DNA of 64,000 nt from Diplodia intermedia (lineage: Eukaryota > Ascomycota > Dothideomycetes > Botryosphaeriales > Botryosphaeriaceae). Every line of letters begins with the position of its first letter. The first letter of the stretch is position 1. The stretch is taken from assembly GCA_021495925.1 (NCBI GenBank), contig JAKEKT010000003.1, positions 186,001-250,000 of the forward strand, written 5' to 3'. Positions 11,214 to 21,573 of this stretch are shown here, piece by piece. Below the pieces are notes generated by a model that saw nothing but the letters and a program-made list of their open reading frames with translations, had not been told where the DNA came from and did no database searches. Both the position numbers and the translations under genes were made by a program.

Positions 11214-12423
11214 TGGTATCGGGTTTCGATTCGTACACCCAACATGAATAGTTGAACGAGCCTGAGATATACCCCAAGCCAGTCCTCTAATCATCGCCGG
11301 CCAATCAAATGGTAGCACTGCTATCTAAAGCTGAATGCTTGCCGTCGCCGTGCGGGAGTTTCGAAAAGTGGTAGGTCGTATGTTCAATTTACTTCTCCGC
11401 AGGTCTTAAATCCTACTCGTGCACCTACGTAGTACTCGCCCCGTGTCTCAGGAGCATTTGCTGTATAGTCTGTTCTTGTCATCTCTTCTAGTATCCGCCA
11501 GTACTATCACTGGCTTAGCCCAGTGATAGTATTGGCGGATCCCAAGTCCCCTTGGACCTCTGGGTTCGACTCGCACTTGTGCCTCTGCTACTGCTCTCGC
11601 CTTAGCACACTGGATCGCAAAAAATCCTCCTATGAAGCCCTACGGTAAGGCTGAGAAGGGTTTCTGCGGACTCTCCACCGGGAGAGTCTGTAGTTTTGCT
11701 TTTTGACGCTCCGTTCATTTATTTCCTGTTTTCTTTTTTTCTCCCCTCCACTTTATCGAACGCTTTCGAACTCGCATTTTGCGAGGCGGGACGTGTGTAG
11801 ATCGTGGCGAGGGTATCAATGGTGGTAGCGAGAAGAAGTTTTCTGTGGGTGAGCACCAACAGTACCGAACATTCAGGGCACCCCATATGCTGAGGACTAC
11901 GTTCACTAAGTTTCGATAGCAGAGCTTCAAGCAGAACGTTCCATCTTCGGTCGTTGGGCCACTGTCTGGCCCTTTTCGGGCATCGCTTCACGCGCGTGGT
12001 GTCACCATCAGGCGCGTATGGCATTCTCTCAGCAGGGGGCCTTGTGTCATGTAAATACCGCAAACGGAAACATGATCTGGCCCTCTTCCGCTTCAATACA
12101 CTTTTGCTTACTTCACAAGAATCGTAGCCTCACACAAAAAAGTCACTCTTCGAATCCGTCCCTCTTGACGTGCCATGCTTCGGCTTGATCGTAGCATTGA
12201 GCAACATCGGCATGTTCGTCAATCTCCGAAGTCTCACGTCAGCCCATTAGCGCACATGTTGTGCACCTCATCGGTCAGGGTGGCAGGTTTCGTGCGAAGG
12301 TCCGAAAGTCCGTTTGTCATTTAACAGCGTGCGATCTCCAACCTTGTTCCTCGACAGACTGCTGGTATTCGCACGATCCTGTTTCTTCCACCGCCCGAGT
12401 ATCTTTTTACCTGAAGTCTGGCA
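11214..12423. other. Gene-poor stretch with hairpins and tRNA-like relics
   Basis: Contains the 21-bp inverted repeat at 11493-11540, a shorter hairpin at 11669-11688 (8-bp stem GACTCTCC, 4-nt loop), and tRNA-like fragments near 11350-11425 and 11511-11584. A 102-codon minus-strand frame from 12024 to 11719 has a somewhat helical middle but no recognisable domain. Lower coding character than its surroundings. Confidence 0.5.
11493..11540. repeat. 21-bp inverted repeat (hairpin)
   Basis: Arms 11493-11513 (ATCCGCCAGTACTATCACTGG) and 11520-11540 are reverse complements with one mismatch (G versus A), separated by a 6-nt loop. A TGGCTTAGCC segment reminiscent of an RNA polymerase III A box lies across the apex, and TGGGTTCGACTC at 11561-11572 resembles a B box. 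No tRNA cloverleaf can be drawn. It may be the core of a small inverted-repeat or tRNA-derived element. Confidence 0.7.
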
Positions 12424-12878
12424 ATGCGTCTCGTTACAGTCCTTCCCGTCCTATTGTTCGTGAGACTGGCGGCTGCTGCGCCTTCGGACATCGAACGCGG
12501 GATCAAGCGTTGGAATGTGCTGCTCCGACGTGTAAGTTGATTTCTTTTGTGGTTCCCCGCACGTGTCGCTGACTTCTCCGCCCAGTCTGTAAGTTCGACG
12601 ATTCCTGTAAACTGGGGAGTTCCTGACTACATCATCAAATTACTCACGGTGCAAAACAGTGTGTAAGTGGTGCGACCGACCCCGGAACCTGATGGTTGAA
12701 GCACTTGCTTACTTCCAATGTGCAGCCTGCCAGATGCATGACGCATTGTCCGCAGTGTTGCGATGACTTGAGCTGCCCCAACCTTTGCGTAAGTGGCAGA
12801 CGTTATACTGCCGTCGCTCGACAGCCGATCGTGTGTGCGTGAGGATCACGACTGATTTGAGCATAATTATAGTGTTGA
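12424..12878 (+). CDS. Secreted cysteine-rich peptide precursor with two 3-nt micro-exons
   Basis: Model: 12424-12531, 12586-12588, 12660-12662, 12726-12788 and 12873-12878, encoding 60 aa. Residues 1-18 are a signal peptide and about 20-36 a propeptide. A Lys-Arg at 28-29 and an Arg-Arg at 35-36 suit Kex2-type cleavage. The remaining 24 residues hold eight cysteines spaced C-x3-C-x3-C-x2-CC-x4-C-x3-CC. Introns are 54, 71, 63 and 84 nt. The first three donors and the fourth are all GTAAGT, each intron has its own branch candidate (CTGAC, CTGAC, CTTAC, CTGAT), and all junctions are phase 0. The alternative, a single 194-nt intron from 12532 to 12725, would drop two residues including one cysteine and leave an odd number. 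The 63-nt exon with seven Cys codons is the strongest sign of a real gene. I recognise no family and assign no activity. Confidence 0.62.
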
Positions 12879-13939
12879 GCGTGGGGTTTGATGCTGTTCA
12901 CGTCAAGCGTCATCCATATGATCCCAGGGCGTCCGTCCGTCTGACTGTCAAATTGGTGTTGAGGCAATCGCCTTGTCTGTATGCAAAGATCCGATTTCAG
13001 GGCCTTTTTGCATAGAACACACGGAGGAGCTATTTCGCCCAGCAGTGACAGGTGGCCACGCGCAGGAAATCCAAATGGAGAATATGTTCTCTCCTACGAT
13101 TTCCGATTTCCTTGAACTAATGCGTCGTGTTGGCTTGCAGGAGTTTGGCGAAGCGACTGCCGAGGGTATGTTGACAAGCGGCGGAATTTAAGGAGACGCA
13201 CGTACAGAGATCGCCGTCCTAGCCTTTAGTCCCAGAGGCCACCACTTTAGAGCAGCCACGCAGGCCAGATATCCTCAGCCACGAACGCCTCCCCTGTTTG
13301 AAAGTGGCCGGACTTCCGGATATATCAGGCCCAAAATGAGCCATCGGGACCCTTCCGCCTTCTTTTCGGCCAAGACTGCACGGTATATGGAGCTGACTTG
13401 AAGTAGGAACTCTGCACCGCAGCCACCAGGTTGCCGCTGCTTCCCCTCACGGCCCCGAGCAGGAGCTGCCAGCGTATGTGGGGGAAGGCAGCGCGGGGTC
13501 TTTCCGTCCCTCACGTCCCTCCAGCGCGGAAGATCGCTCTCTAAGGGCCGGCGCAAAGATATGGATATCGGTTAGCGTCACCGCGCAGCACGGTGATTCG
13601 ACGGGGGAGGTCCTGCCGTCTGCCAAGCTCGAGACTTGACAAGCCACCAGTGCGGGGACCCCGGATTTGCCCACAACTCCAGCCCACCCACTTCACATTG
13701 GCACATCCCGCTCCTGCACCCCTCGGCGTGCTTGCAGCCGGCGCACGAAGTCGGATGCTGGGATCGCACGGCCTGCATGCCCGCCTGTCCTTAAATGCTC
13801 CGACACCCCCAACAGCAATAGTGATTGACATGTCGTACTGCATGGCCTGCATTTGAACTGTTCATAACTTCCCCATCGCCCTCTTTCCAACCTCCAGGGC
13901 TTTGGCACACCTCATTTTCCTCGTAACCCAATACCAACC
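12879..13939. other. Intergenic
   Basis: 3' region of the small peptide gene, then about 1 kb with only chance frames, then the promoter of the MFS gene. No element recognised. Confidence 0.5.
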
Positions 13940-15748
13940 ATGGACGTGACGGCACTTCCCGAGAAGCCGCAAGCGCAGCATCTTGAAAAGGTCGACCTTG
14001 ACGATGAACGCAGTAGCGGCAGCGATACAGCGGCGAGCAGGCGTCCACACATCCATATCGACCCGACTGCCGAAGGAAAAATTATCCGTAAATGCGACTA
14101 TCGTGTAGTCCCTCCGTTGACGATTCTGTTCCTGCTGGCTTTCCTCGACAGGACAAACATCGGTCGGCACGCCCTTACTTCTCAGAGATTGCGAGTGCGA
14201 ACTAATTGTTTTCGTCCAGGAAATGCGAGGATCCAAGGCTTGACGGAAGAGCTGAAGATGACGGGCAACGACTACAACGTCGCGCTGCTTGTCTTCTTCG
14301 TGCCGTACATCCTCTTCGAGATTCCATCCAACCTGATCCTCAAGCGAGTCGCGCCGTCCACCTGGCTGAGCTTAATCATGGTGCTGTGGGGGGTTTGCAC
14401 CATGGGCCAGGGTCTGGTCAACAACTTCGGGGGCTTGGTCGCCATGCGCGTTCTTGTCGGGCTCTTCGAGGCTGGCCTCTTCCCCGGTACGCTCCTTCAC
14501 GTATTTTCGCTTCACTTCTGCCGCGTATGCTTATCCTTCCATGATACAGGCTGTGTTTATATGCTGGGTATGTACTACAAGAGATACGAACTCCAGTGGC
14601 GCCTTTCACTTTTCTTCTCCGCCAGCATCTTGGCCGGAGGTTTCGGTGGGGTACGTGGTATCCCTTCCACCTACACGCCTGCGAAGTGCTGACAACGAGA
14701 CTCAGCTTCTCGCCTACGCTCTGGCGAAGATGGACGGCGTGGGCGGATACTCAGGTTGGCGATGGTAAGTCACAGAGGGGCATCCGACCCCCTTTCCTTC
14801 GACTCTCTCTAACGCCGTGTGCACCCAGGATCTTCATCATCGAAGGTCTCGCGACCGTCGTCATCGGCCTTCTTTCCAAATGGTGGGTGCCCGACTGGCC
14901 CGAAACGGCCAGCTTCCTCGACGAAGAGGAGCGGGCCATCCTGACCGCGCGCCTCGCCGACGACCAGGGCGAATGCCGCATGGACCGGCTCGACAAGAAC
15001 GCCCTGAAGCGCAGCTTCGGTGACTGGAAGATGTACGTCGCCGTCATCATGTACTTCGGCATCGTCAACAACGGGTAAGTGGCAAAACGACAACAACCGA
15101 GAGGAAAAGGATGAGAAGCTGACGAAAACGGCCGGCAATAGCTACTCCACCTCCTTCTTCATCCCGACCATCATCAAGGAAATGGGCTACACCAGCTCGC
15201 GCGCCCAAGTCCTCTCCATCCCCATCTTCGTCGTCGCCACCGTCGTCGCCCTCGTCGTCGCCGTCTGCACCGACAAGCTGCAGCACCGCTACGGCTTCTG
15301 CCTGCTGGGCGTGGCCGTCGCCTCCGTCGGCTACGTCCTCCTGCTGTGCCAGGACCGCCTCTCGCCCGGCGTCAAGTACTTCGCCCTCTTCGTCATCGTC
15401 TCGGGCGGCTACATCACCCAGCCGGTGACGCTGACGTGGATCTCCAACTGCATGAGCGGCCACTACAAGCGCTCCGTCGCCGCCGCCATGCAGGTCGGCT
15501 TCGGCAACTGCGGCGGCATCGTCGCGTCCAACATCTACATCTCGTCCGAGGCGCCGCGCTACCGCACCGGCTACGGCACGTCGCTGGGCCTGTTGTGGCT
15601 GTGCGCCGCCATGTGCACGCTGCTCTTCTTCGGCGTGCGGCGCGAGAACGCGAAGAGGGACCGCGGCGAGAGGGACTACCGCTTGGAGGATGAGAAGGAC
15701 AGGGACAATCTGGGGGATGATCATCCGCACTTTAGGTTCGCTACCTAG
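13940..15748 (+). CDS. MFS transporter, anion:cation symporter (allantoate permease-like) family
   Basis: Six exons (13940-14162, 14220-14486, 14550-14650, 14706-14764, 14829-15074, 15142-15748) encode 500 aa. A hydrophilic N-terminus of about 55 residues is followed by the first membrane segment ending L-A-F-L-D-R-T-N-I-G-N-A, the hallmark of the ACS/Dal5 subfamily. About twelve membrane segments can be counted, with a long cytoplasmic loop near residues 215-265 containing W-P-E-T-A-x-F-L. This family imports organic anions such as allantoate, nicotinate, pantothenate or biotin with protons; the substrate cannot be told from sequence. Located in the plasma membrane. Splicing at all five introns restores continuous helices. 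The second half is unusually GC-rich at third codon positions. Confidence 0.93.
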
Positions 15749-16099
15749 TAGACGAGAGAGTCCGGCCGCGCCGTCGACGGGTACACTCGGTAAGATTTGG
15801 AGATGGGCATGCTTCAAATGCTTCAAAAAGAGCAGTGGCCGTTCCATTGCATTGCGGCCGTGTCTCCCACGTTTCCTCCCGTCTGGATATACAACCACTG
15901 TGCCTTCTATGTATGCTTTGTACACTGAGAAACAGACGTCTTCCAGTCTGCAGACAAGCCTATAAACATGCATCTGTACGCATGGGTTCCTCATTCATTA
16001 GTCGATCAGCGCACCCGTTGAAGCCCATAGCGCCAGCCATTAACCCAGTATTGGGCAAGAAACACAACAGTCGAAAAGTGCTTTGGCTGAGCACATCAT
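15749..16099. other. Intergenic between convergent genes
   Basis: 3' regions of the MFS gene (+) and the GH72 gene (-). Nothing else seen. Confidence 0.6.
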
Positions 16100-17448
16100 C
16101 TACAACCAGAAAACAGCGCCCGCAAGAACACCGGCAAGACCGACGCCCATACCTCTCACCTCTCTGGCAGGGCTAGCGGCACCGGTCGAGGTGGCACTAG
16201 CCGAAGCGGCAGTGCCGGTAGCAGTCGCCGCAGTACCCGCAGTGATGCTGCTTTGGACGGCCGAGTTGTACGTTTGTCCCAGGGTGGGAAGCGAAACATC
16301 ACCGTTGACCTCCCAGACGCCGGCCGTGTAGCTCGGACACGCGGGTGCTGTCAGACTGGGGGAGTAGGCGGATTTCTTGACGCCAGTGGGGGTCAGAGTA
16401 GCCCACTGCTTTTTCAGGTTGGAAAAGTCGGGGCTGACGGGGGTTGGGGTGCCAGAGCGCGGGTAGCCGTCAGGAGGGGCGCCAGAGGCAGTAGCGTCGA
16501 CCTTGGCGCCATAGTTGACAATACCATAGTCGTTAGATTCCTCAATCCACTCGTAGACGATGGAGCCACTCCACGTGTCAGCCATGCTTTTTCCGAAGAT
16601 TGCGGCCTGGTCGCTCCAGGTGCGCGGCCTGATCGTGTTGCAACCAGTCTCGGAGAAGAAGATGGGAATGTTGTAGTCAGAGGCGTTCTTCTGGAGCTCC
16701 GAGTAGCCAGACAGAGTGTAAGTAGAGTCACCGCACCACTCGTACGCATTCAGAGCGTAGAAGTCGATGTTCTCCGAAGAGTTGCTGCTGCAGGCAAGGT
16801 AGTTCTGGAGCCAGGGGCGGAGAGAGGCAATATCGGCAGCAGAATATCCAACAGGAATGTCGCGGTACTTCTTGCTGTCCCGGTAGGCCTTGAGGTCCCG
16901 GGCAGCCTCCTTGACGTAGGGAGCGGCGACCGAGCCATTGCCGGTAGTCAAGACCTCATTGCCGACGAAGAAGCCAGCAGTGTTGTCATACTGTTGGAAC
17001 TCGTCCATGACCTTCTGGAAAGCAGAGAGCTGGGTCTGGTTCCAGCGAGGGTCCGTCTGCTCAATCTGGGTGTCGAATGTGTCGAGATCGAGCCAGAGGT
17101 AGATTCCCTTGTCCGCAAAAATGCTCATGCATTTCTCATGGTCGGCGGTGGGATCGACGTGGTAGACGCGGATTGAATTGGCACCCAAATCCTCCATAAG
17201 GTCGGCATCGAGCTTGCATTGGGTGGAGTTGGTCAAAGGGTCGTCGGGAATGAGCTGGTAAGCAACACCTGTGCAGCGCTTTAACATGTGAGGCATGGCG
17301 TGACAGGGGGAAGCATGCACGTACCCTTGACGTAGAACTGGTCGCCGTCGCTGGTGAAGAACTTGGCGCCCTTGACAGAAATGGTAGCGATTGCATTGGC
17401 AGAGGCGGCCAGGCTGGCGAGAAGGCCGCCAACTACGAAGAGCTGCAT
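16100..17448 (-). CDS. GPI-anchored 1,3-beta-glucanosyltransferase (GH72, Gel/Gas family)
   Basis: Cuts beta-1,3-glucan chains and transfers the new reducing end to another chain, elongating wall glucan at the outer face of the plasma membrane. Exons 17448-17325 and 17268-16100 give 430 aa; the 56-nt intron starts GTACGT. The start at 17448 begins a typical signal peptide ending A-N-A; upstream in-frame codons are leader. Glu146 in G-N-E-V is the expected acid/base and Glu248 in F-F-S-E-T-G the nucleophile, about 100 residues apart as in Aspergillus Gel1. No cysteine-rich X8/CBM43 module follows the catalytic domain, so it is of the Gel1 type. A Thr/Ala/Ser-rich stalk and hydrophobic C-terminus indicate a GPI anchor. 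Confidence 0.95.
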
Positions 17449-18572
17449 GGTTGCGTTCGGGTCGAGAGCGAGTGTGAAGAAACGAAGGTTGCGGGACAGA
17501 GCCGGCTGCGGCGGAGCAACGGTTGTTATAGGCCGCGAGGTGGACAAAGAAAGAGCTGCGGCAAACGAGAGCGCGGCAGGAACGTGGTGGATGCGAGGGA
17601 GGAGCAGCGGGCAAGGAAAAGAAGCGGCAGGACGCGCGGATTTCCAGAATGGAGCTACACTTCCAAGGCAGAGGCATCATAGCTTCATGGCTCGTCCGGG
17701 CTCTATCGCCGCTTCCACTTGTTTCATGCAGCCGGCTTATCGCGCTGGCTAAGCCGGCCGCCATTCCCCGTCGTGGCTAGTGGGGCGGCAAGCGTTGGAG
17801 CTTAGCGTCGCTTCGCTGTGAGGGAAATGGCTCACAAGTGCCGCACCACCCCCGACCCCGACCTCCTCCATGCCACCTGCGCCTTCTGGACCGAGTCAAC
17901 CGTGCGAAACCCCATTGTGGATTCCGGCCTGGGCCAGCTTGAGAGGCCTGGATGGAAATGCTTCATGAGCAGGATCGTATAGACATTAATGCCTGTCGCG
18001 TCCTTGAAGAGCAAGTCGCTCACTAGGCGTGACTGCGATATGGAATCCTTCCTCCTGTTAGCTGAGGTGAAGATACATGCACCTGGGACTCTGGAGCAAA
18101 GTGCACTGTTGTTTCGGCCTGGAGTATATAGGACGGAGTAGGCCCGGGTGTGTGGAGTTGTTTCAGGCATGCCGTGCGGCCTACAAATAGAGTCATGGGC
18201 TCTGAAACAACGAGCCTTTCAGCAGCAGGAAGGCTGCAGACCATGTATGTTCCTTTTTGAACTTACAGCGGCTGCTCCCACGATTTCAATTTTGGGATGA
18301 TGCGCCACATCCAAGCAGCGGCCGGTGGATTCGCGCATGGCCTCATTGCCACGGATCTCCTGCAAAGATACGCCGAAGTAGCGGTGCGGGTGGGTGATGG
18401 GGTCAAGAGACGCGAGGTGATGTGTTGAGCGGAGAGCATCCGGGGTGGCACAGGGCCGCGGTCGGATGGGGAAAGACCGGCGACGGGCGGGCGCAAACAT
18501 CGCGTCTCCGCCGCAACCCAACGCGTCCACCCCAGTCGCAGTCCCGCGCAGCGATGAGCGCACCCTCCACCA
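17449..18572. other. Intergenic between divergent genes
   Basis: Shared upstream region of the GH72 gene (-) and the GCP3 gene (+). Only chance frames seen. Confidence 0.55.
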
Positions 18573-21500
18573 ATGCCGCAATCCACCGAAGAACGCGTCG
18601 AGCACGCGCTGTCGAAGCTCCTGGAGCACCTGCTGCCCCAGTATCCCGACGAAGATGAAGACACGGCCGACCAGCGTTTCGACGACGCTTTCAACTTCTC
18701 ACTCGACGCTCTGGACAGGCAAGCGTCACCGCCCTCCGACCGAGCAAAGCTAATTGCCTTGCAGCGCCGGAGAACCAGGCGTCGCCTCCGACGTCAATCA
18801 TGCCAACGACCTCATCAAGAAGAAATGTAGCCCGTACCCGCCACCGTCATGCCCGTTTCCCACGCTTACACAACTCCAGTGGTGCGCGAGAACAGCTCTC
18901 CCGAGAAGGCCCTACGCTTCGCCAATCTCTATTCGAGACTGCTCACACAGCCCGTCCTGAACCAAAAATGGGCAATGCTTTACTTCCTCTTCCAGCTCTC
19001 CGACTCCGACCTCCCCATCCTGCCGCCTGGCGTTCGCTCCCCGCCCCGCTCTCCCGAACATGCTACCAATTTCCAGCCGCTGGCCAACCCTGATCCTACG
19101 TCGCCGTCTCGGTTCGCAAGAAATTACGGAGAGGCCCAGTACGCGGACAATCCAACATTCAACGAAGCGTTTGCCAATGCAGGCCTCTCACGACTTCCGC
19201 CCGTGGAGGATCTCGAGGCTGCCAGGGCAGCGCTCCAGGATAGACCCAAGACCGCCGATAGGCCAAAGACGGCGGATAAAAAGATGCGGGAGGCGAGACG
19301 AGAGGACGAGCCTGTGCCGGAAACTCCAGTGCTCAAGAAACACACCTCTCTCACTTCATACGAACCGTCAGAGCCAGCTCTCTTGCGCGATCTGCCCTTC
19401 ACCCTGCAAGGCCTCTCCTCGGCCAACCTTGTGTTTGCCGATCCTTCCGTTCTCAAGTTCCCCACGACTCTTCCCGCCCCTTTAGTCAGCCTTCTCCATA
19501 CCCTCGCGGAACCATCGCTTTTATATCGTAAGCTTTCGCAGTTCGTCGAGTCCTCTGATGGAGGTTTAGTTACGCAAAGTCTGCGCTCAGCCTTGGCAAT
19601 CGAACTTCGAGCATACCTTGGTCTCGTCGCTACGCTTGAAGGCCAAATACGGCGGGCACTGGCAATGCTGGATGACTCGCAACCAAGGCGGGGCATTGGG
19701 AAGGCTGGCGTGACTCTTAAGAGATGCGTCATCTGGACAAGAGAAGCTACCATGGGCCTGAGGCTCATGAGCTTGATTGTGGAGGAGTCGACCGGTAAGA
19801 CACATCCTGTATCTCTTGCAAGACAGCTGAGCTGACACAACGGCAGGCAAGAAAGGCGGCGAACTTATTTCCTTGATCCATTCCTTTTCTCTTTCCCACG
19901 GTGACCCGTTTGTGGTTGCCTTCGCGGAGCGGCTCCTAGCCCATGTGACACGACCTTTCTACGACATGCTACGACAATGGATTTACGACGGAGAATTGTC
20001 AGATCCTTTCCTCGAATTCTTCGTCTCTGAACAGCACGAGGATCCTAATGATGAGAATGCCGGCAAGGGCGGCGCAACAAGTGTCTGGGAAGACAAGTAC
20101 AAGCTAAACGAAAAGATGATTCCGTCGATTGTTTCCTCGGAATTTGCAAGCAAGGTCTTCCTTATCGGCAAAACGCTAAACTTTATTCGATACGGCTGTG
20201 GTGACGCAGCCTGGGTAGAAAGTTACTCCAAGGATTCCTCCAGGGAGCTCCGTTACGGCGATACGGCTGCGCTCGAGAGGAATATTGGGGAGGCCTACAA
20301 GACGACCATGGCCCGTCTCATACACCTAATGGCTGACAAGTTTAAGCTGTTCGAGCATCTACAGGCGCTGAAGAAATACATTCTCCTAGGAGCCGGTGAC
20401 TTCATTGCCGTACTAATGGAGTCGCTCTCTTCAAATCTGGATCAGCCTGCCAATACACAGTACCGCCACACTTTGACCGCTCAGCTTGAGCATGCCGTAC
20501 GGAATTCCAATGCCCAGTACGACTCACCCGAGGTCCTTCGCAGACTGGACTCCCGTATGCTCGAGCTCAGTCACGGGGAGATCGGGTGGGACGTCTTTAC
20601 ATTGGAGTACAAGATCGATGCGCCGGTCGATGTCATTGTCACCCCGTATGGCAGCAAACAGTACCTCAAGGTTTTCAACTTTTTGTGGCGCGTGAAGCGT
20701 GTCGAATTCGCCCTCGGCAGTACATGGCGGCGGTGCATGACTGCAGCGCGGCAGTTTCTCGGGGCGGTTGAGGACAAAGTCGGCAAAGACTGGAAGATAG
20801 CTCGTTGCGCAGTGGCTGAAATGATCCACTTCATCAACCAGCTACAGTACTACATTCTGTTCGAGGTCATCGAATCTTCATGGAACGAGCTGCAAGCCAG
20901 CATGCGGAAACCCGAGAGTACGCTGGATGACTTGATTCATGCACACGCGCGATACCTCACCAACATCACTCGCAAGGGTCTTCTTGGGTCGGAACGCATG
21001 GACTTCACTGGCCAGTTGCACGAGCTCCTCAAGATCATGCTCGCTTACAAGGGTGCTGTCGACGGGCTGTACTCATTCTCGACGGCCGAATTTGCACGCC
21101 GCCAGGAGCGCGCAGCCAAAATTGAGACACGCACAGCTGCTGGGAAATGGGGCCTCAGCGAAAGGGACTCGGAAAATGCTTCGCCCACATTCTCGGCAAC
21201 GCCAGCGAACCTACGACCTTCATCGATGCGCAAGGACGATGACAACTCTCCTTTCCCGCCACCATTATTATCGGGCAACGCGGGGTCTGAGGACGACGTC
21301 CTCGAAGGTCTACGCAACAGGCTGGGCATGCTCAGCAGAGACTTCAAGACACGCGTGAATATACTACTGGGCGACCTGTACCATCAGCCTGATGCGGACA
21401 TGCGCTGGCTGGCCATGGTCATGAATTTCAACGAAGTGTACCAACCTTCCCGGAGGAAGCGCGGGGCCAGCTCGCGAAGGAGAGACGGGCGTGAGGGTGG

Positions 21501-21573
21501 GGAGAAGGAGGCCAAAATCTCGGGAGCGAAGTCAGCCGAGGGCAGCTTCAAGGAGGATGACAAGAAGGGTTGA
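18573..21573 (+). CDS. Gamma-tubulin complex component GCP3 (Spc98/Alp6)
   Basis: Part of the gamma-tubulin complex that nucleates microtubules at the spindle pole body. Four exons (18573-18718, 18765-18826, 18880-19794, 19847-21573) encode 949 aa, the usual size for GCP3. Intron 1 (18719-18764, 46 nt) has a GC donor (GCAAGC), a CTAAT branch and a GCAG acceptor; no GT lies at the junction. Introns 2 and 3 are GT-AG. The N-terminal segment K-W-A-M-L-Y-F-L-F and the GRIP1-like region starting near A-L-L-R-D-L-P-F-T-L-Q-G-L, followed by the Spc97/Spc98 C-terminal half, support the call; a D-F-N-E-F-Y-like ending is present as N-F-N-E-V-Y. The last 45 or so residues are a charged, disordered tail. 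Confidence 0.9.

Noticed and set aside
11719..12024. 102-codon minus-strand ATG frame
   Set aside because: Its R-W-N-V-L-L-E-A-L-L segment is suggestive, but the rest is poor and the frame lies in a hairpin and relic region.
12532..12725. A single 194-nt intron instead of two micro-exons in the cysteine-rich peptide gene
   Set aside because: Possible, but it ignores two internal acceptor-NNN-donor sites with their own branch candidates and leaves an odd number of cysteines; kept only as the alternative model.
15065..15994. 309-codon minus-strand frame
   Set aside because: Antisense to the GC-rich last exon of the MFS gene; composition is Asp/Ala/Val-rich shadow sequence.
16253..17176. 307-codon plus-strand frame
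   Set aside because: Antisense shadow of the GH72 gene.
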